Assembly (NCBI GenBank): GCA_964436045.1
Contig: CAYTBN010000003.1
Location: 124,001-188,000, forward strand
Source of the DNA: CAYTBN01 sp964436045
GTDB taxonomy: Bacteria > Myxococcota_A > UBA796 > UBA9615 > CAYRNR01
Length of the DNA stretch: 64,000 bases
Direction: 5' to 3'
The position numbers and the translations under genes are program-made. This document shows, piece after piece, positions 1 to 10,000 of this stretch (positions are counted from its first letter, which is position 1; each line of letters opens with the position of its first letter). The notes beneath the pieces were generated by a model that saw nothing but the letters and a program-made list of their open reading frames with translations, searched no databases and was not told the origin of the DNA.

Positions 1-11
1 CGGTGCCCGGA

Positions 12-473
12 CTACAGACGCAGGTGTTCGACTCGAACCTCGTCCGACAGGATCAGGCGGGCGACCGTCGACGGCGCGCGGCGGGCGTGACCGGCGGATC
101 CGGGGTTCAGGTACCGGATCGGGCCGATCTGGAAATCGGCAGGCCGGTGACTGTGGCCGAACACCACCAGGTCCGCTCGGTGCTGCACGGCACGGGCCAT
201 GAAGTCCCGCGACGGCTGGTGGACCTGTCCGATGTCGTGGATCAGCAGGATTCGGCGCCCCTCCCGTTCGAGGAGACGCTCATCAGGCCAAAAGCCGGGG
301 GTGTCCATGTTTCCGGCCACGGCGACCACCGGAGCGATCTGCTCGAGCTCCGCCTCGACGACCGCCCCACCCACGTCCCCGGCGTGGAGGATCTCGTCGA
401 CGCCGGCCAGGGCGTCGAACACGGAACGCGGAACCACCCCGTGGGTGTCCGCGACCAGGCCCAGGGTCAACAC
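12..473 (-). CDS. YfcE/MJ0936-type metallophosphoesterase
   Basis: A 153-residue protein of the small single-domain calcineurin-like phosphoesterase family, probably a cytoplasmic metal-dependent phosphodiesterase of unknown physiological substrate. The metal-binding motifs run in order: ADTHG (about residue 9-13), HAGD (31-34), GNMD (54-57), HD (79-80) and GHSH (106-109), followed by the NPGS turn. The length is typical of the family (150-180). The start is GTG at 471-473 and the stop is TAG. It lies 9 nt downstream of the secreted protein gene at 483-1421 and is probably cotranscribed with it. Family assignment is firm; substrate is unknown. Confidence 0.9.
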   Translation of the reverse strand: MLTLGLVADTHGVVPRSVFDALAGVDEILHAGDVGGAVVEAELEQIAPVVAVAGNMDTPGFWPDERLLEREGRRILLIHDIGQVHQPSRDFMARAVQHRADLVVFGHSHRPADFQIGPIRYLNPGSAGHARRAPSTVARLILSDEVRVEHLRL

Positions 474-482
474 GGCCGGGGC

Positions 483-1421
483 TCAGCCGCCGTCGTCGAT
501 GCCGGTCGCCGGCGGGTAGATCGACAGGGGGAGGTAGTCGATGACGCCGTTGGCCTCGTGGAAGACGTTGTCGTAGTAGGTCGCGTCGTTGACCGTGAAG
601 CTGATCCACCCGTTGGCGGTCGCCTTGAACTCCATCGACGTCCCCAGGGTCCCCAGGGTGATCTCCTTGGTCACCTCGTCCTCGAAGCGGTAGACCACGG
701 CACCCCAGGGGCACTCGGGGCAGGGCAACGACGCGGGATCGACCGGCGTCAGCGCTGGCGGGCACTCGACCTGCACGACACCCGCGCCCTCGATGTTCAC
801 GCAGGCCCCCGACGGATTGATCCACGCCGTGGTCCCGTAGTCACCGGTATCGGCCACTGTGTAGCGGTTGGTCTTCGACGTCTCGATCAGCACCTGGTCC
901 TCGACGCACACATGGCGGCGAACTTGCCAGCTGTCCTGGACGGTCATGGTCTGGTGCAGCTCGTAGATCAGGGGGTTGTGGCAGTCCCCCGCGGTGGCCC
1001 GCTTGCCGGCGGCCGCGACCCAGTCGGCGTAGGCCTTCAGGCCCAGTTCGCCCTGGGCGTAGAGCTTGCACTGCGCCAGGTTCTCGGTGAGGAAGGGTTC
1101 GATGGCGACCGGCTTGCCCAGGAAGTCGATCTCCCAGTCGTCGATCTTGCGTTCGTCGACCACGAGCTGCTCGTTGATCTCCCCGCGCATCAGGCTGAGG
1201 ATCGCGTCCATCGCGTGCTGCCGCATCATCCGCTTCTTGGGTTCGTTGGCCTCCGAGGCGAAGTCCGGCGGCTGGTAGCACTGCACACCGTGGTAGTCGA
1301 ACCAGGAGTTGGGCTCCGGCGGGGGTGGTTCGGCCGATTTTTTCTTCTTGGCCATCGCGGCAGGGGCGATCAGCGCCATCGCGACGATCGTCACCACCGT
1401 GGTCAGGGTTCGGCGAGGCAT
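483..1421 (-). CDS. Secreted protein of unknown function
   Basis: A 312-residue protein with a Sec signal peptide (basic MPRR, hydrophobic stretch, cleavage near AMA-KKKK at about residue 24), then a Lys/Pro-rich linker. The mature part has several cysteines, including a CPECPWG motif. The last 70 residues (TANGWISFTVNDATYYDN) faintly resemble PA-IL/LecA-type calcium-dependent sugar-binding domains, which carry a similar ND..Y.DN pattern. That resemblance is by eye only and weak. The protein is probably periplasmic or surface-located. It is followed 9 nt later by the phosphoesterase gene. I do not otherwise recognise it. Confidence 0.75.
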   Translation of the reverse strand: MPRRTLTTVVTIVAMALIAPAAMAKKKKSAEPPPPEPNSWFDYHGVQCYQPPDFASEANEPKKRMMRQHAMDAILSLMRGEINEQLVVDERKIDDWEIDFLGKPVAIEPFLTENLAQCKLYAQGELGLKAYADWVAAAGKRATAGDCHNPLIYELHQTMTVQDSWQVRRHVCVEDQVLIETSKTNRYTVADTGDYGTTAWINPSGACVNIEGAGVVQVECPPALTPVDPASLPCPECPWGAVVYRFEDEVTKEITLGTLGTSMEFKATANGWISFTVNDATYYDNVFHEANGVIDYLPLSIYPPATGIDDGG

Positions 1422-1616
1422 GACGTTCCTTCCTCCCCTCGGACACGCGCAGCAGGCGCGCCTCCTCGCCCACGCGGAAATCCGCGCGGGTTGGGCGCAT
1501 GTTATCGACGCCCGAAAACCGGTGTCAATTCAACCAAATGGCGGCGGCGGCTGCGGAACGTGCCGCGGCGCATCCCCCCCGGGGCGGGAGGGTGAAGGGA
1601 ATCGCGGGGGAGCGTG

Positions 1617-1979
1617 TCAGTGGAAGAACACATTGTCCAGGATGCTGCCGATGTAGCCCTGCAGCATGAACGCGATGACCAGCGCATAGATCACCAGCGA
1701 CTCGATCAGGGCCAGGCCGATGATCAACGGCGTGAAGATCTTGCCCGAGGCCGACGGGTTGCGTGCGATGCCCTCGAGGGCGGCAGCGGCGGCGCGACCC
1801 TGGGCGAGGACGCCACCGAGGGCTACCAGGCCGATGGCCACACTCGCGCTGAAGGCGATCAAGCCCAGGGCTGAAGCCAGGCCACTCTCGTCGCCTTCTG
1901 CCGCCATGGCGGCGAAGGGCACGGTCGTCACGACGAGAGCCGTCAGTACGGAAAGGATGCGAGACAGCGAACGGGTCAT
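1617..1979 (-). CDS. atpE: F0F1 ATP synthase subunit c
   Basis: The 120-residue proteolipid of the ATP synthase rotor ring in the inner membrane. Residues 1-26 look like an added signal peptide (ending AMA-A), an extension seen in many deltaproteobacterial c subunits. The two-helix hairpin follows, with the polar loop ARNPSASGK (72-80) and the ion-carrying Glu93. Gln60, Glu93, Ser94 and Tyr98 match the residues that coordinate Na+ in Ilyobacter-type c rings, although the neighbouring Thr is Leu95 here (see findings). It follows atpB by 56 nt. F1 genes and atpF are not in this window, so the operon is split. Confidence 0.95.
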   Translation of the reverse strand: MTRSLSRILSVLTALVVTTVPFAAMAAEGDESGLASALGLIAFSASVAIGLVALGGVLAQGRAAAAALEGIARNPSASGKIFTPLIIGLALIESLVIYALVIAFMLQGYIGSILDNVFFH

Positions 1980-2035
1980 TTTCTTCTTCCTCCAGCCGGA
2001 CCCGTTCGTGGTCCGGCTCGTCTCCCTGGCGAGGG

Positions 2036-2800
2036 TCAGTGTTCCTCGTGTTTGACCGCCAGGCTGATGTAGATGATGGACAGCAGGCTGAATACGAAGG
2101 CCTGCACGACACAGACGAACGTCCCCAGTCCCAGGAAGATCACCGGAATGCCATAGGCCAGCAGCGGCGAGGTCTGGGCCGGGAGCTCGTGCATGAAGAT
2201 CGACAGGACCGTGTGGTCCCCGAACATGTTGCCGTACAGCCGGACGCTGAGGCTGACCGGCCGCGCAACGGCGCCGACCACCTCGATCACGAACATCAGC
2301 GGTGCGAGCCAGAGCACCGGCCCCATGAAGTGCTTGATGTAGCCCACCCCGTGCCTCATCAGGCCGCTGAGGTTGTAGACCAAGAACACGCACAGGGCCA
2401 TGCCGATGTTGGTGTTGATGTTGGAGGTCGCGGGCACGAACCCGGGCACCAGCCCCAGCAGGTTGCACAGCAGGATGTACAGGAAGATGGTGCCGATCAG
2501 CGGGAAGAAACGTTGGGCGTCCTTGCCCAGCTCCTGCTTGCACAGCCCGTAGACGAACTCGATGACCAGCTCGAACAGGTTGCGGGGCCGCAGATCGGCG
2601 TCCGGGACCAGCGCATCACGGCGGTCGCCGCTGCGCAGTTTCTCGAGCAGGGTCATGCGGGCGATCAGTGCGCCGACCAACAGCACCGTGACCACCAACA
2701 TCGAGTGGATGAACGGTACCAAGTTGGGGCCGGACTCGCTGTGGCCCAGCCCGGGCACCAGCGAAAACCAGCTGAAGTCGCTCGCGAGGATCACGCTCAT
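2036..2800 (-). CDS. atpB: F0F1 ATP synthase subunit a
   Basis: A 254-residue stator subunit that forms the ion half-channels against the c ring. Several transmembrane helices are visible. The hallmark motif SLSVRLYGNMFGDH contains the essential arginine (Arg187) facing the c-ring carboxylate. The Asn-rich stretch NLLGLVPGF (113-121) is also typical. The start is ATG at 2798-2800, 11 nt after the atpI-like gene; a longer upstream frame overlaps that gene and is not needed. It forms an F0 cluster with atpI and atpE. Confidence 0.95.
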   Translation of the reverse strand: MSVILASDFSWFSLVPGLGHSESGPNLVPFIHSMLVVTVLLVGALIARMTLLEKLRSGDRRDALVPDADLRPRNLFELVIEFVYGLCKQELGKDAQRFFPLIGTIFLYILLCNLLGLVPGFVPATSNINTNIGMALCVFLVYNLSGLMRHGVGYIKHFMGPVLWLAPLMFVIEVVGAVARPVSLSVRLYGNMFGDHTVLSIFMHELPAQTSPLLAYGIPVIFLGLGTFVCVVQAFVFSLLSIIYISLAVKHEEH

Positions 2801-2811
2801 CAAGCCACGTC

Positions 2812-3249
2812 CTACCCCCGGATCAGGCCCAGGGCGGCAGCGAACAGAATCGCCGCGACGATCACCGACAGCCCAACCAGCAGGCCCGCCGGGTCCAGAT
2901 CGACGATCCAGATCGCCGCCATCAGCGCCGCCGCGGTTCCGCCCCAGCGCAACGCGCAGATGAAGACGGCTCGCCGCGGCCGACTCGGGGTCAATCCCAG
3001 CGCCCGCGCAGTCGCCCAGGACAACAGCTGGAAGTTGACCAGCGCTAGACCTCCGCCGATGGACACACCCACCGCGAAGTCCAGGCCGCGAAGGGCGTAG
3101 CCCGCGCCCACGAGCACCACCCACAGCGCGGTGCCCACGAGCACGATGGTGCGAGCCCCAGCCTGGTGTTCGGGCTCCACGTCATCCCCATCATGCTTTG
3201 GCGGCCCATGGGGCGCGGGTCGCCAGCTACGCGCGCGTTTTCCTAACAC
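2812..3249 (-). CDS. AtpI-like small membrane protein of the F0 cluster
   Basis: A 145-residue protein with a 32-residue hydrophilic N-terminus and four predicted membrane helices (roughly 34-50, 55-75, 95-113 and 119-142). The NFQLLSWA stretch after the second helix resembles the ATP synthase protein I family (AtpI), which helps c-ring assembly or Mg2+ supply. Position immediately upstream of atpB is the usual atpI position and is the main support. The start could be internal. No other function is suggested by the sequence. Confidence 0.7.
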   Translation of the reverse strand: MLGKRARSWRPAPHGPPKHDGDDVEPEHQAGARTIVLVGTALWVVLVGAGYALRGLDFAVGVSIGGGLALVNFQLLSWATARALGLTPSRPRRAVFICALRWGGTAAALMAAIWIVDLDPAGLLVGLSVIVAAILFAAALGLIRG

Positions 3250-3293
3250 GATCGGTACGCGATCTCAAGGGACAGCAAGCGACTCTGCGGTCA

Positions 3294-4081
3294 TTATTGC
3301 GGGGGATCCCGGACCCAGCGCGAACGCTCCAGAGCCTCGAGCCGCTGCAGCACCATCGCCGGGTTCGGGTGCCGGGGCTGGGCCTTGCGGTACAGCCGCT
3401 CGGCGGCGTCCAGATCACCGGTGGCCTCCAGGCAGCCGGCCTCGCCGACCATCGCCTCGGCGGCCTGGGGCGTGGCCGGGTGCTCGCTGATGACGCGACG
3501 GAATGCGGGCACGGCCAGATCACAGTCGCCCGCCACGTCGTGGGTGAGGGCTACCCCCAGCCGGGCATCGGCGGCCAGCCGGCCCTCGGGAAACGCCTCG
3601 AGCTGGGCGTTCCACTCCAGCCGGGCCTGGGCTGGATCCGACAGATCGAGGTAACGCTGCGCCACGGTGAAGCGGACCTCCTCGTTGGCTGGATCGTCCG
3701 GGAGCTGCTCGAGGAACAACCGCAGCGCCTCGATGGCGCCCCACGGATCTCCATCGACGACCCGCAGCCGCGCCTGTATCCGGAGGCATTCGCCCGCGGA
3801 CTCGCTCCCCGGGAATCGCGTGACTGCGTCCTGGCACAGCTCCTCGGCCCGCCGCGGATCCCCGGTGTCGATGGCCAGCTCGGCCTGGCCCAGCAGGGAG
3901 ACTCCCCCGATCTCCGCCAGTTCGCTGCTCGACGCCCGGGCATAGGCCGCCGCCGCCCCTTCCAGGTCCCCGGCGCGACGCAGCTCCCCGGCGCGCTCGA
4001 GCTGTTTTTGGGGGCTGTCGCAGCCGAACAGCAAGAGGAAGACGACCAGTAGAGCTGTTCCGCGATGGGTGGCGCGGGGAA

Positions 4082-4085
<4 letters not shown>
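3294..4085 (-). CDS. TPR-containing lipoprotein
   Basis: A 263-residue lipoprotein starting at GTG 4083-4085, which overlaps the gyrA TGA as GTGA and so is probably translationally coupled to gyrA. The signal peptide ends in a lipobox LLFG-C (Cys at about 21), followed by DSP. The mature protein is a string of tetratricopeptide-like helical pairs (for example LAEIGGVSLLGQAELAID and DDPANEEVRFTVAQRYLD), resembling BamD/YbgF-like periplasmic TPR proteins. It probably acts as a scaffold at the inner face of the outer membrane. The specific partner is unknown. Confidence 0.8.
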
Positions 4086-6649
<2,564 letters not shown>

Positions 6650-6802
6650 GGATCTGTGGTCTCCGGGGTCCCGCGGGAGCCGGGCCATTCGGTGGGCCCG
6701 GCGGACTGTGGAATGCAGCGTCGGAAGTCTAAGAAAAACAGGGTCTCAGGTCAAGAAAAAACAGGGCTCAACTTGTCGAAATAACGAGGGAAAAGGGCGA
6801 AT

Positions 6803-8014
6803 CTAACCGTCCGCCGCCGAGACCTGGGTGTCGGACTCGAAAACACGGGCCGCGATCTCGAGCAGACCTTCGAAATCCATCACCTCGTCGATGAATCTCG
6901 GGACCGTCCTGAAGGTCTGATCGCGGCCGACCCAGGAGCGCAGCGTCTCCACCGTATCCTGGTCGGAGAGGCTCGCCTGATAGGCCTCGCGGAAGTTGGC
7001 CTCCAGGCGATCGCAGAGCTGATCGACGTGCCCCGGATCGGCCCCCTCGAGCCGATCGGCGAGCCACTCGCGCTCCGTGTCGCCCAGGAAGCGCCGGTCG
7101 GCGTGGGGATAGCGGTTGGCGTACCGTCCCACCTGGTTGACGATGAACACGCTGGCGTTGATGTCCCGGCTGGTCAGCTGCTCGTGGAAGAAGCGGGCCT
7201 CCTCGATGCTGGTCGGGCGGGGGCTGCACACGATCGCGAACCGGGTCTCGTCCACGTCGGCCATCAGCGCGGCCACCCGCTCGGAGCGCTCGCGAAAGCC
7301 GCGGTAGAGATCCTTGAACGCCAGGAAGAACTCGCTGAGCTCGTCAAGGAACTCCCGCCCGAAGATACTGCCGAGCAGGCGGAACGCGATGGCGCTGGTC
7401 CCCAGCATCATCCGGCGCCCGAACACCCGGCTCTCGTCGTAGGGCGTCAGGAACCAGCGCATGATCTTCTCGTCGAGGAAGCGGGTCAGCAGGCTGCCCG
7501 ACTCGATGAAGTCGATGGCGTTCTTCATCGGCGGCGTGTCCAGCACGATCAGGTCGTAGTCGCCGCGGGTATACACGTCGTACAGCTTCTCGGCCGCCAT
7601 GTAGTCCCGGGTGTTCACCAGCGTGTTGTTGATGTGCTGATATGCCCGGTTGTTGAGCACCCGGGCCCGGGTGGCGTCGTTGGGGCTGACCCGCCTGATC
7701 AGCTCGTCGAAGGTCGAGCGGGTGTCCAGCATCATCGCGTGCAGCGACCCGGCCGGTTTGATCCCGACGCTGGCCCACTTCTCGTCGGGGATCCGCGTCT
7801 CGGTATTGCCCAGCACCTCGAGTCCCAGCGAGTTGGCCAGGCGCCGGGCGGGGTCGATGGTGATCACCAGCGTCCGCCGGCCCAGGCGCGCGGCTTCCAC
7901 CGCCAGCGCCGCGGCCACCGTGGTCTTGCCCACACCGCCGGAACCCACGCACACCAGCAGTCGACGTTGCATCAGCTCACCGCGCAGGTCGATCCCCCGG
8001 GGTAGGTTGCTCAC
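6803..8014 (-). CDS. ArsA/Get3-family ATPase (second of a tandem pair)
   Basis: A 403-residue P-loop ATPase of the ArsA/Get3 branch of the SIMIBI class. It has the deviant Walker A motif GSGGVGKTTVAAA (about residues 24-36), the DPA switch-like IDPARR (about 57), and the LDTPP Walker B region (about 155). No ArsA-type metal-site cysteines or DTAP signature are obvious, so it need not transport arsenite. The start is GTG 8012-8014, overlapping the upstream ATPase stop as GTGA; an internal ATG (MQRRLL) is an alternative. Such tandem pairs may act as heterodimers, by inference from the coupling. Confidence 0.85.
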   Translation of the reverse strand: MSNLPRGIDLRGELMQRRLLVCVGSGGVGKTTVAAALAVEAARLGRRTLVITIDPARRLANSLGLEVLGNTETRIPDEKWASVGIKPAGSLHAMMLDTRSTFDELIRRVSPNDATRARVLNNRAYQHINNTLVNTRDYMAAEKLYDVYTRGDYDLIVLDTPPMKNAIDFIESGSLLTRFLDEKIMRWFLTPYDESRVFGRRMMLGTSAIAFRLLGSIFGREFLDELSEFFLAFKDLYRGFRERSERVAALMADVDETRFAIVCSPRPTSIEEARFFHEQLTSRDINASVFIVNQVGRYANRYPHADRRFLGDTEREWLADRLEGADPGHVDQLCDRLEANFREAYQASLSDQDTVETLRSWVGRDQTFRTVPRFIDEVMDFEGLLEIAARVFESDTQVSAADG

Positions 8015-9015
8015 GGCGCCCCCCCCTCGTCGCCGAAGTTCTGCCCGATGATCTCCGCCAGCTGGTGAGCTACCTCGACGCTTCCACCGGGCACGAAGGG
8101 CAGGCGCTGGACCGCGCCTCCGGTGGAGTGTTCGAGCCTCCGCAGGGCCTCGGCGGAGCGCCGGGCCTCGATCAGCGACGCCGAGGCGGCCTCGAGGACC
8201 ACCGGGGCGTTGCCGGGGCCGCGATCGGCCAACCCGGTGTCGCCAAAAGCGCGGCCGTCGCCGGCCGGGGCGTCCACGGAGGCGCCGACCTGCCCCAGCA
8301 AGCCGGCGTCGGTGGCATCGAAGGCGACCCTGGGGAAGCGGTTGAGCACCACGCCAGCCAGCGGTGGCCAGCCAGCGGCGCGGACCTTGGCCATGGTCTC
8401 CAGGGTCTCGTTGATGCTCATCTCCTCGGAGATGCTGACCATCACCAGCGCCACGTGCTCGGGATCGTTGAACTCCGCGAGCAGCTGCTCGGCCTCCTTG
8501 CGGATCGGCCCGACCTTGAACAGCTTGCGGGCCGTGACCGGTGTGCTCAGGGTGCTGACCGCGTGCCCGGAGGCTGGCATGTCGACGATCAGGTGATCCC
8601 AACCCTCATCGTCGTGGCGGTCACGGGTCAACTGTGCCAGCCGCCGCACCCGCCCCAGCACCACCATCTCGCGGGCGCCCGGGGTGGCGACCAGGAAGGT
8701 GCGCACGATCCGGTTGCGCAGGATCAACTTCACCAACCGTTCGACGGGGATCGCGTCGAACAGGAAGGAGCGCAGCGCGCCCAGGAAGTCGATGTTGATC
8801 GCGTCCAGATTGACCGCGACCCGCACCGGTTCGAAGCCGATCGGTCGATCGAAGTAGCCGCCCAGGGTCGGTTTGGCGTTGTCGACCTCGGCCAGCAGGA
8901 CCCGGCGGCCCATGGACGCCAGGTGCATGCCCAGGCTGGTGACGAAGGTGCTCTTGCCCACCCCTCCCTTGCCGGTGACGAAGATCAGGCGTCGTCGGGA
9001 GAGTGATCGATACAT
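8011..9015 (-). CDS. ArsA/Get3-family ATPase (first of a tandem pair)
   Basis: A 334-residue P-loop ATPase with the deviant Walker A motif GKGGVGKSTFVTS starting at residue 15 and the Walker B-type stretch HLIVDMPASGH at about 140. It belongs to the same ArsA/Get3-like family as the following gene, to which it is coupled by a 4-nt GTGA overlap. The C-terminal third is divergent and ends in a short helix. The two proteins differ clearly in sequence, suggesting different subunits rather than a recent duplication. Substrate unknown; a role in protein or cofactor targeting is possible, as is a ParA-like role. Confidence 0.85.
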   Translation of the reverse strand: MYRSLSRRRLIFVTGKGGVGKSTFVTSLGMHLASMGRRVLLAEVDNAKPTLGGYFDRPIGFEPVRVAVNLDAINIDFLGALRSFLFDAIPVERLVKLILRNRIVRTFLVATPGAREMVVLGRVRRLAQLTRDRHDDEGWDHLIVDMPASGHAVSTLSTPVTARKLFKVGPIRKEAEQLLAEFNDPEHVALVMVSISEEMSINETLETMAKVRAAGWPPLAGVVLNRFPRVAFDATDAGLLGQVGASVDAPAGDGRAFGDTGLADRGPGNAPVVLEAASASLIEARRSAEALRRLEHSTGGAVQRLPFVPGGSVEVAHQLAEIIGQNFGDEGGAP

Positions 9016-9055
9016 GTCGTCCGTGGGGCCCCCGCCCCCCCCGAGGAACCCGGCG

Positions 9056-9925
9056 CTACTCGGGTACGCCGTATGCGATCCAGGTGAACTCGGTCAGCCC
9101 CTGGCCGGAGTCCGTGACCACCCGCAGATCGCCACCGGTGACCGTCGCGCTGGCGATCTCGTGGAAGCCGCCTTCGTCGTGGGACATGCCGTAGATCGTC
9201 ACCGGATCGCCGGTGTCCAGATCGCCGCGCACCGGCAGGCTGATACCCACCGGATCCGCCGCGTCCTCCGACAGTACGTTACCCCACGCGTAGAGGGCCC
9301 AGACCCCGAGCATGTCCACCCCCTCGAGGTCCACGTACTGCCAGGCGGTGTCCGGCACCTCGACCGCCCCCAGCTCCGGCTCGCCCAGCAGCCACTCGAC
9401 TTCGTCGGGATTCACGGTGAGGATCAGGTCGTCCCCCACCGACACGTCGTTGGTCCCCGACGGCACGTCGACCAGCGACTCCACCTCGGGTAGACAGGTC
9501 GTCGGCGCCTCGACGAACCCCGAATCCGGAATGTCGATGGTCCAGGCGATACCGGTGTAGTACTTGCCCTCCGGGTTGACGTGTCCGATCACGTCGAACA
9601 GGCCCGGCTCCGAGGCCAGTCCGCCGAAGATGAACTTGCCGTCCGAGTCCGTGTCCTTGAAGGTGCACGCCACCTGGCAGAAGGTGACCCGGACGCCCGC
9701 CACCGGATCGGTGCAAGTCACGTCGTAGACGTGGCCGGTCAGGTAGGGCTCGACGGGAGGCGTGGTGTCGTCGTCGCCGGTATCGTCGTCGCCAGTGTCG
9801 TCGTCGCCAGTGTCGTCGTCCCCGGTGTCGTCGTCGCCCGACGCGTCGTCATCGTCGTCCACCGGGCAGCCCCACAACAGCAGGGGCAGCGCGAGCAGCG
9901 AGAGCAGGATCAGGCGCTGGAACAT
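9056..9925 (-). CDS. Lipoprotein with Asp-rich repeat linker
   Basis: A 289-residue lipoprotein. The signal peptide ends LLLWG-C (lipobox Cys at 20), followed by PVDDDDDASG and five tandem GDDDT units that form a rigid acidic stalk. The rest begins with a carboxypeptidase-regulatory-like fold (LTGHVYDVTCTDPVAGVRVTFCQVACTFKDTDSDGKFIFGGL) whose cysteines could form disulfides. Acidic stalk lipoproteins of this kind are common in Myxococcota and relatives. It lies between the gyrB 3' end and the ATPase pair, and has no specific functional signal. Confidence 0.8.
   Translation of the reverse strand: MFQRLILLSLLALPLLLWGCPVDDDDDASGDDDTGDDDTGDDDTGDDDTGDDDTTPPVEPYLTGHVYDVTCTDPVAGVRVTFCQVACTFKDTDSDGKFIFGGLASEPGLFDVIGHVNPEGKYYTGIAWTIDIPDSGFVEAPTTCLPEVESLVDVPSGTNDVSVGDDLILTVNPDEVEWLLGEPELGAVEVPDTAWQYVDLEGVDMLGVWALYAWGNVLSEDAADPVGISLPVRGDLDTGDPVTIYGMSHDEGGFHEIASATVTGGDLRVVTDSGQGLTEFTWIAYGVPE
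9764..9843 (-). repeat. 15-bp tandem repeat encoding GDDDT units
   Basis: About five tandem copies of a 15-bp unit (plus strand GTGTCGTCGTCGCCA/G) code for the acidic linker of the lipoprotein at 9056-9925. Units are nearly identical at the DNA level, which points to recent slippage or recombination. Copy-number variation would stay in frame. Confidence 0.85.
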
Positions 9926-10000
9926 CTCGTTGCCTCTCCGGGACCGGCGGCGGCGTCGGTCCTCGCTGGGTAACTATAACGCCAGGTTCGTGGATCGGCC

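Noticed and set aside
9056..9925. Calcium-binding (EF-hand or dockerin) repeats in the Asp-rich lipoprotein
   Set aside because: The Asp repeats lack the spacing and hydrophobic positions of EF-hands; they look like an extended acidic stalk.
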